From contig ONYR01000153.1 in the NCBI GenBank assembly GCA_900322165.1, positions 1 through 12,542 of the forward strand: a DNA stretch of 12,542 nt. The letters run 5' to 3'. The notes below the pieces were generated by a model. That model was not told the origin of the DNA and did no database searches. It saw nothing but the letters and a program-made list of their open reading frames with translations. The position numbers and the translations under genes are program-made. This DNA comes from an uncultured Eubacteriales bacterium (lineage in GTDB: Bacteria > Bacillota > Clostridia > Lachnospirales > Bianqueaceae). Positions 7,411 to 12,542 of the stretch are shown here, piece by piece; position 1 is the first letter of the stretch; every line of letters begins with the position of its first letter.

Positions 7411-7440
7411 CGCACGCTCAGCAAAGCTGTTTGGCGTGTG
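7411..7440 (+). other. Hairpin in the lepA leader
   Basis: The arms at 7411-7418 and 7433-7440 pair over 8 bp (two G-U pairs). Inside, after a TTT bulge (7430-7432), CAGC (7419-7422) pairs with GCTG (7426-7429) around an AAA loop. No T-run follows, so it is not a terminator. If transcription starts near 7409, this is a 5'-terminal stem that could stabilise the lepA message. Confidence 0.5.
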
Positions 7441-7470
7441 AACGTGACCAATATATGTTAGGAGAATCCG

Positions 7471-9285
7471 ATGACCGATCAAGCAAAGATTCGCAATTTT
7501 TGCATTATCGCCCATATCGACCACGGCAAATCGACCTTAGCTGACCGTATCATCCAGAAAACCGGCCTGCTGACGGATCGAGAGATGCAGGATCAGGTCC
7601 TGGATAATATGGATCTTGAACGCGAGAGGGGCATTACGATCAAAGCCCAGGCCGTACGTCTCGTCTATCACGCGGATGACGGGGAAGAGTATATCTTAAA
7701 TCTGATCGATACTCCCGGACACGTAGACTTTAACTATGAAGTCTCGAGATCTCTGGCGGCTTGCGAGGGAGCGGTGCTTGTCGTCGATGCCTCACAGGGC
7801 GTTGAGGCGCAGACGTTAGCGAATGTCTATCTTGCGCTGGAACATGATCTTGAGATCCTTCCGGTCATTAACAAGATCGATCTTCCGGCTGCGGATCCGG
7901 AGCGGGTCCGCGCGGAGATCGAGGACGTCATCGGCCTCGATGCGTCGGAAGCACCGCTGATCTCTGCCAAAAGCGGGATCAACATTGAAGAAGTCCTCGA
8001 ACAGATCGTTACGAAGCTTCCGCCTCCGGAAGGCGATATCGATTCACCGCTTCAGGCACTGATTTTCGACTCGCTCTACGATTCGTACCGCGGTGTTATC
8101 GTTTTCTGCCGCGTCAAAAACGGTTATATGAAAGCCGGCATGCGGGTTCGCATGATGGCCGCCGGAAAAGAGTATGATGTCGTTGAAGTCGGACACATGG
8201 GAGCCGGCACGCTGATCCCGGATGAGGTACTCAGTACCGGTGAGGTTGGTTATTTTACGGCCAGCATCAAAGAAGTGAGTCATACCCGCGTGGGCGATAC
8301 GGTCACATCCGCCAAGAACCCTGCGAAAGAAGCGCTTCCTGGATATAAAAAAGTCCTGCCGATGGTCTACTGCGGCCTGTATCCGGCAGACGGTGCGAAA
8401 TATCCTGATCTGAGAGATGCGCTCGACAAAATGAAGCTGAACGATGCTTCGCTGTTTTATGAGCCGGAGACTTCCACAGCACTTGGATTCGGATTCCGCT
8501 GCGGATTCCTTGGGCTTCTCCATATGGAGATCATCGAGGAGCGTCTGGAGCGTGAATTCGATCTCGATCTTGTCACGACCGCGCCCGGCGTTATCTATCA
8601 GGTTCACAAGACCGACGGCGAGATGCTGATGATCTCGAACCCGAGCAATCTTCCCGATGCGGCGGAGATCGCGTACATGGAAGAACCGATCGTCAAAGCA
8701 GAGATCATGATCCCGACCGAATACATCGGTTCGATCATGGAGCTTTGTCAGGATCGCCGCGGAATCTATGTCGGCATCGATTACATCGAGAAGACCAGAG
8801 CGCTGCTGACCTATCGCATGCCGCTCAATGAGATCATCTATGATTTCTACGATGCCTTAAAGTCGAAGAGCCGCGGATATGCTTCGTTTGACTATGAGCT
8901 GATTGGCTATGAGCGTTCGGAGCTGGTACGTCTGGACATGCTCATCAACCGCGAGATGGTCGATGCGCTTTCGTTCATTGTTCATGAGAGTAAGGCTTAT
9001 GAGCGCGGCCGCCGGATGGCTGAGCGGCTGAAGGATGAGATCCCGAGACATCTTTTCGAGATCCCGATTCAGGCCGCGATCGGGGGAAAAGTCATCGCGC
9101 GTGAAACCGTCAAGGCAATGCGTAAGGACGTTCTTGCGAAATGCTATGGTGGTGATATCACCCGAAAGAAGAAGCTGCTCGAGAAGCAGAAGGAAGGTAA
9201 AAAGCGCATGAGGCAGATCGGCAACGTCGAGATCCCTCAGGCCGCCTTCATGAGCGTGCTGAAGTACGACGAACAGAAAAGTTAA
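7471..9285 (+). CDS. lepA: Elongation factor 4 (LepA), ribosome back-translocating GTPase
   Basis: This GTPase binds the ribosome and acts on stalled or mistranslocated complexes and in 30S biogenesis. At 604 residues it is full length. GTPase motifs: G1 AHIDHGKST (14-22), G2 region R-E-R-G-I-T-I (51-57), G3 DTPGH (80-84) and G4 NKID (134-137). They are followed by the beta-barrel domain II, EF-G-like domains, and the LepA-specific C-terminal domain with CYGGDITRKKKLLEKQKEGK and M-R-Q-I-G-N-V-E-I-P-Q-A-A-F. The ATG at 7471 has AGGAG at 7460-7464, 6 bases upstream. It sits between its own leader and a terminator, so it is probably a single-gene unit. The hemW/hrcA/grpE genes that often follow lepA in Firmicutes are not here, an ordinary local rearrangement. 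Confidence 0.98.
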   Translation: MTDQAKIRNFCIIAHIDHGKSTLADRIIQKTGLLTDREMQDQVLDNMDLERERGITIKAQAVRLVYHADDGEEYILNLIDTPGHVDFNYEVSRSLAACEGAVLVVDASQGVEAQTLANVYLALEHDLEILPVINKIDLPAADPERVRAEIEDVIGLDASEAPLISAKSGINIEEVLEQIVTKLPPPEGDIDSPLQALIFDSLYDSYRGVIVFCRVKNGYMKAGMRVRMMAAGKEYDVVEVGHMGAGTLIPDEVLSTGEVGYFTASIKEVSHTRVGDTVTSAKNPAKEALPGYKKVLPMVYCGLYPADGAKYPDLRDALDKMKLNDASLFYEPETSTALGFGFRCGFLGLLHMEIIEERLEREFDLDLVTTAPGVIYQVHKTDGEMLMISNPSNLPDAAEIAYMEEPIVKAEIMIPTEYIGSIMELCQDRRGIYVGIDYIEKTRALLTYRMPLNEIIYDFYDALKSKSRGYASFDYELIGYERSELVRLDMLINREMVDALSFIVHESKAYERGRRMAERLKDEIPRHLFEIPIQAAIGGKVIARETVKAMRKDVLAKCYGGDITRKKKLLEKQKEGKKRMRQIGNVEIPQAAFMSVLKYDEQKS

Positions 9286-9301
9286 TCACAGGAGTTTTGC
9301 C

Positions 9302-9333
9302 AGAGAGGTAACCGAAAAGGCTGCCTCTCTTTT
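9302..9333 (+). terminator. Intrinsic terminator of lepA
   Basis: AGAGAGG (9302-9308) pairs with CCTCTCT (9324-9330). The stem extends weakly inward to CC (9312-9313) with GG (9319-9320) around a GAAAA loop. TTTT at 9330-9333 follows. It lies 17 bases after the lepA stop. Confidence 0.88.
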
Positions 9334-9380
9334 CATGTAATACTTTTTGTCCATTAATCAGCAATGCTGCGTTTAGGGGA

Positions 9381-9410
9381 TTGCGAAATTATCATGAGAT
9401 AATTTATACT
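9381..9410 (+). promoter_or_regulatory. Promoter of the unknown lipoprotein gene
   Basis: TTGCGA (9381-9386) and TATACT (9405-9410), with 18 bases between, form a plausible sigma-A promoter. It leaves a leader of about 37 bases that contains AGGAGG (9441-9446), 7 bases before the GTG start. Confidence 0.7.
9386..9405. promoter_or_regulatory. Palindromic operator candidate inside the promoter
   Basis: AAATTATC (9386-9393) and GATAATTT (9398-9405) are perfect inverted repeats around a 4-base centre. They fill the promoter spacer and touch both boxes. A dimeric repressor bound here would block RNA polymerase. The motif resembles no operator I can name with confidence; it shares AT-rich GATAAT arms with Fur-family boxes but has the wrong spacing. 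Confidence 0.5.
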
Positions 9411-9453
9411 ATAAACAGTTCATCTTGTTTACATCATAACAGGAGGTTTAGCT

Positions 9454-11643
9454 GTGAAAAGACTGATTTCCATGTTTTTATGCGTGATAATACTGCTGAA
9501 TTTAACCGGCTGCAGTATCATTCGCGTTGTTCAAAACATCCGTGAGCATCAGCGGTCCGAAGAGTCTGCCGGTGAGACGGAAAGCTCCTCCGGAATCAAG
9601 ATTATTACTTCCGGCGTGGAAGAGTCTTCGGAGGAACTTCCTGTTGAGACAAGTATTGCAGAGGATGGAGGAACTCTTTCTTCCAAAGAAGGTGTCTCGG
9701 TTGATTTTACTCCCGGCCTTAATGTGCCGGAGGATGCCTCGCTTACGGTTACGAAACAGGAGACGGTTACGGACGATGAACTCGGGGCGACCTACACGGT
9801 TTACGAGTTTTCACTTGGAGACGTTCACGATCTCGGTGGGTATGTCAGTATCCGGATTCCGTATGACGGAAGCGGTATTGAGCCCGGAGAAGACCCGGCT
9901 CAGTGCGTGGCTGGCATGTACTTCAACGAAGAGACTCAGGAATGGGAAAGTGTACTGTATGATGTCGATACGGAAGCGAAAGAACTGATTATTCACACCG
10001 ATCATTTCTCGAAATACGGCTGCTTTGAGTTTGTCAACGAAGGCAAACGTATGATGAAGCTTACCAAAATCAACGATTGGATGGTGGAGATTGACAATGA
10101 AAAGGTCATGGACGCGATTCAGGAGCTGCTTGACAATGAGGGCGTTCCCGGAGAAGCGTGCAGAGAGCTGACCAGACCGGTTCTGGAAGAGAGCTTTAAC
10201 GCGTTAGCCGCCGCAACCAGCGCCACTGCGGATAAAGCGACAGTTGTAGGAAACCTGACAACGCTTTTCATCTCCGGAAGCGGATTGGGAGACGTGATTG
10301 GAAACAACGAATGGGCTAACGGATTCACGACGGCGCTCGGCTATGCCGGAATCGCAACATCCATTGTTAGTCTTGCCGGTTCAGCTTTGAAAGCCGATAA
10401 GACGAACAACGAAATCATCAGCATGTATAAAGATGCGGTGTACCTGCTTGGTTCATTGACACAGAGCTCAACGCTTGGCACCATCGGCGCTTCGGTCTGG
10501 CTGATCGACAAGGGTTTGATGGATATGGGTAATTATGCCTATGATAAGATCGCAGAGGACACGACCAAAGCGTACCGGCATTATTATTCCAAGTATATGA
10601 CAAGGACAAAAGCGGAGTGGCGTTGGGCTTTTAAAGATATTGCCATGAAGGCGATTCAAAATCGGGAAAGCGCGGAAACAGCCGTCATGGCTGAAATTGA
10701 CAGATGGTGCAACCTGTTCTGGAGTATCGACACGGATACGTATACGAACATTTTAATTGATGTAGATCAGAAGGGCAGAGGCTGGCCGGATGCGGCCACC
10801 AAGGACGCGATCACCGCTGATTACAAACGGGATCTGATTCGTCTCCTGGAACCTATTTTGGATGACGTTCAGCAGGATCTGCAGTGGAAACTGGAGGACG
10901 AACAGGAAAAAGCCTTTAACCGGATCAAAAATATGCTCAACACGACGCTGACGTTTGAGCTGACGGAGGAGATGAAAGAGGGGCAGGAGCAGGCAAAGTA
11001 CTATAATTATACCGCTGTCTTTGCTACCCTCAGTGCTATAGCGGATCCGGAGAGCTGGAAAGTGACTGTCAATAAAAACGGTTTGACTGTCGTAAAGGCG
11101 ACGCTGATCGGATATCTGGTGGCAGGCAGGCCGATGGAAATCCACCTTTACGCACCGGGAAAAACGCCCGGCGTTGACCAGCCGGAAAGGAAAATCCCCT
11201 TTACGTATACAGCGCCGAAAACCGTCATACCGATAGGGGATGAAGGCATTGCGGGAAAATATCAGTTAACACTCAAACTGGACTACGCAGACGCTCAGGA
11301 ATTTACCGCTGAACTCGTTCTAGGCGCCAATGGTGAAGCCGATCTGTACTTCCCAATGATCATGGCGAATTTGATCGATGCGCTTAGTAATCCGGATGCC
11401 GAGATCACCTATACCGAAGGAACGGTTCATTTTAAAGGGGTATACGATGAAAACACGCATCTGTTTACCGGCTCGGTATCTTCGGATTTGCCTGAATTTG
11501 TCCTGAATGGGGCTTCCTTTACCATTACCTTTGTGGTTGATCAATCTCCGGTCACGGCAACAGGAACTGTCAAAAACCAGCAGGTTGTTTTCGGAGCAAC
11601 ATTCGATGTCAGCGCCGACATTTCAATGCGGAAAATCGGTTGA
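9454..11643 (+). CDS. Large exported lipoprotein of unknown function
   Basis: I do not recognise this 729-residue protein. It begins with a clear lipoprotein signal: basic start, hydrophobic 5-16, lipobox L-T-G-C with C20 lipidated, then a Ser/Glu-rich tether (34-80). Residues 81-194 look like a beta-rich domain ending in I-I-H-T-D-H-F-S-K-Y-G, a turn common in bacterial surface beta domains. Residues 200-260 are helical. Residues 262-312 and 328-360 are Gly/Ala-rich and hydrophobic (for example TTALGYAGIATSIVSLAGSA), able to form a buried or membrane-inserting helical pair. Residues 362-495 are charged helices, rich in Trp and Tyr at 375-425. Residues 498-729 are mostly beta strand. The start is GTG with AGGAGG 7 bases upstream. 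The gene stands alone between a promoter/operator and a terminator. It could be a surface sensor, adhesin or toxin-like protein; sequence alone does not decide. Confidence 0.85.
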   Translation: MKRLISMFLCVIILLNLTGCSIIRVVQNIREHQRSEESAGETESSSGIKIITSGVEESSEELPVETSIAEDGGTLSSKEGVSVDFTPGLNVPEDASLTVTKQETVTDDELGATYTVYEFSLGDVHDLGGYVSIRIPYDGSGIEPGEDPAQCVAGMYFNEETQEWESVLYDVDTEAKELIIHTDHFSKYGCFEFVNEGKRMMKLTKINDWMVEIDNEKVMDAIQELLDNEGVPGEACRELTRPVLEESFNALAAATSATADKATVVGNLTTLFISGSGLGDVIGNNEWANGFTTALGYAGIATSIVSLAGSALKADKTNNEIISMYKDAVYLLGSLTQSSTLGTIGASVWLIDKGLMDMGNYAYDKIAEDTTKAYRHYYSKYMTRTKAEWRWAFKDIAMKAIQNRESAETAVMAEIDRWCNLFWSIDTDTYTNILIDVDQKGRGWPDAATKDAITADYKRDLIRLLEPILDDVQQDLQWKLEDEQEKAFNRIKNMLNTTLTFELTEEMKEGQEQAKYYNYTAVFATLSAIADPESWKVTVNKNGLTVVKATLIGYLVAGRPMEIHLYAPGKTPGVDQPERKIPFTYTAPKTVIPIGDEGIAGKYQLTLKLDYADAQEFTAELVLGANGEADLYFPMIMANLIDALSNPDAEITYTEGTVHFKGVYDENTHLFTGSVSSDLPEFVLNGASFTITFVVDQSPVTATGTVKNQQVVFGATFDVSADISMRKIG

Positions 11644-11698
11644 GTTTAAAAGCTTACGCATTAGAATTCAGAGAAAAAACGAAAACGGAAGTCATACC

Positions 11699-11728
11699 AA
11701 AAGGGCACCTGCTGCAGGTGCCCTTTTT
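11699..11728. terminator. Bidirectional terminator between the lipoprotein gene and lgt
   Basis: AAAAGGGCACCT (11699-11710) pairs perfectly with AGGTGCCCTTTT (11716-11727) around a GCTGC loop. T5 follows on the + strand, and the A4 start gives a T4 tail on the - strand, so it can serve both converging genes. Confidence 0.92.
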
Positions 11729-11756
11729 CGATTTCGTGTATTCAGTTGTATTGGTG

Positions 11757-12542
11757 TCAGCTCCAGAGATCTTCTTCTGTAGGCTTCTGTTCTTCTTCCG
11801 CGGTCTCATTTGCGGCGCCGGAATCCTCAGAATTATCTTCGTCGCTTTCGGGTTGATCGTCAGTGCCTTCGACAGCCGTCTCGTCAGAAGCTTCTTCGAT
11901 GGGGTCTTCTTTATCGGGATCCGCATCCGAAGCCTCGTCTGCATCTGAGAAGGCGGTCTCTTCGTCGTCTTCCGAAAGATCGGGAGCCTTGGCAGCGCCT
12001 TCCTCGGTTCCGGCCAGCGCAGCGACACGTGCTTTGCAGGCAAAAACGATCATAAGAATGACACCGGCCAGTGCCATGGCAGCGGATACAAGAACGGAGA
12101 CCGGAACGTTCGTGTTCCAGATCAGCAGCTGGTCCGTGCGCAGCGATTCCACAAATGCACGAAGTATACCGTAACCGATCATGTACGTGAAAGCGACCTG
12201 ACCCTTGAACTTGCGCTTTTTGAAGAGCAGAAGCATGATCGCGAGCACGACAAGGCAGCCAAAGGACTCATAGAGGAAGGTGGGATGGACCTGAATGTAG
12301 GTGACACCGCCCTTGGTAACGGCGAGCTTGGTCAGTTCAGGAGTCGTGTAGGCAGCCGTCTTAACATTGAGGCGCATCGCAAAGAAGTTGTCGGTGTAAG
12401 AGCCGAAGCATTCCTGATTGAAGAAATTGCCCCAGCGGCCGATCGCCTGACCGAGGATCAGACCGGGCATAGCCGTATCGAGTAGCTCCAGCAATTCCTT
12501 TTTCTTAATGCGGCAGTAGACGACCGCGGTAATGACCGCTGC
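11757..12542 (-). CDS. lgt: Prolipoprotein diacylglyceryl transferase (5' end off window), with acidic tail
   Basis: Lgt moves a diacylglyceryl group from phosphatidylglycerol to the lipobox cysteine of prolipoproteins, in the cytoplasmic membrane. The 261 residues seen are the C-terminal part. The frame runs open to the window edge, so the TTG at 12494 is internal, not the start. Counted from that TTG codon, family signatures are GQAIGRWGNFFNQECFG (15-31), H-P-T-F-L-Y-E-S (70-77) and E-S-L-R-T-D-Q-L (116-123), with membrane helices near 79-92, 100-115 and 131-152. The core ends near residue 162. The last 83 residues contain 36 Asp/Glu and only 3 Lys, a cytoplasmic or flexible acidic tail not present in standard Lgt. 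The gene converges on the unknown lipoprotein gene and would process both lipoproteins of this window. Confidence 0.95.
   Translation of the reverse strand, partial: AAVITAVVYCRIKKKELLELLDTAMPGLILGQAIGRWGNFFNQECFGSYTDNFFAMRLNVKTAAYTTPELTKLAVTKGGVTYIQVHPTFLYESFGCLVVLAIMLLLFKKRKFKGQVAFTYMIGYGILRAFVESLRTDQLLIWNTNVPVSVLVSAAMALAGVILMIVFACKARVAALAGTEEGAAKAPDLSEDDEETAFSDADEASDADPDKEDPIEEASDETAVEGTDDQPESDEDNSEDSGAANETAEEEQKPTEEDLWS

Noticed and set aside
8044..8607. A 187-codon frame antisense to lepA
   Set aside because: It overlaps highly conserved lepA sequence and has no start signals or family features.
9359..9369. Palindrome CAGCA-A-TGCTG upstream of the lipoprotein promoter
   Set aside because: Short, isolated and not placed over promoter elements; too weak to call an operator.
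11654..12043. A Lys/Arg-rich frame opposite and alongside the end of lgt
   Set aside because: Its composition mirrors the acidic tail coding of lgt in a shifted frame. It crosses the terminator, has no ribosome binding site and no family resemblance.
11863..12174. A Ser-rich frame on the + strand antisense to lgt
   Set aside because: It is the complement of the Asp/Glu codons of the Lgt tail; low complexity with no supporting signals.
12492..12494. TTG at 12494 (- strand) as the start of lgt
   Set aside because: The frame continues to the window edge, and the Lgt signature motifs that follow normally lie over 100 residues into the protein.

Overview
The window reads as a chromosomal segment of a Gram-positive Firmicute, most likely of the class Clostridia (Lachnospiraceae-like). 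The reasons are the LepA and ribosomal protein S20 sequences, strong AGGAGG-type ribosome binding sites, GTG and TTG starts, ATGA stop/start overlaps, sigma-A type promoters, and the order comEA ... comEC-holA-rpsT-lepA, which is a Firmicutes housekeeping cluster. Nothing in the window looks like a phage, transposon, integron, CRISPR array or classical defence island. The taxonomic call rests on recognition, not on a search.

Region 1 (1-6929, + strand) is one tightly packed operon whose start lies off the left edge. It holds the 3' part of comEA (DNA-binding competence receptor), an OmpR-family response regulator, its membrane histidine kinase, a lipoprotein with two GerMN-like domains, comEC (DNA uptake channel) and holA (DNA polymerase III delta subunit). 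Gaps are small or negative: the kinase/lipoprotein and comEC/holA pairs overlap as ATGA. The regulator-kinase-GerMN lipoprotein trio therefore sits between the two competence genes. The same trio type is known in Actinobacteria as MtrA-MtrB-LpqB.

Region 2 (6921-9333) carries two translation genes as separate units. rpsT has a near-consensus sigma-A promoter whose -35 box overlaps the last codons and stop of holA, a structured leader of about 90 nt, and a strong terminator. lepA (elongation factor 4) follows, with a hairpin in its leader and its own terminator. The sporulation genes gpr and spoIIP, which commonly lie between rpsT and lepA in spore-formers, are absent.

Region 3 (9381-11728) is a monocistronic gene for a 729-residue lipoprotein that I do not recognise. 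Its promoter contains a perfect 8+8 inverted repeat lying between, and touching, the -35 and -10 boxes, which looks like an operator. A bidirectional terminator separates it from the convergent gene.

Region 4 (11757-12542, - strand) is the 3' two-thirds or so of lgt, prolipoprotein diacylglyceryl transferase, with its 5' end off the right edge. It carries an unusual 83-residue acidic tail. Lgt would lipidate both lipoproteins in this window.

The best candidates for something undescribed are the two-component/GerMN module inside the competence operon, the unknown lipoprotein with its palindromic promoter, the rpsT leader, and the acidic Lgt tail. None is proven by sequence alone.
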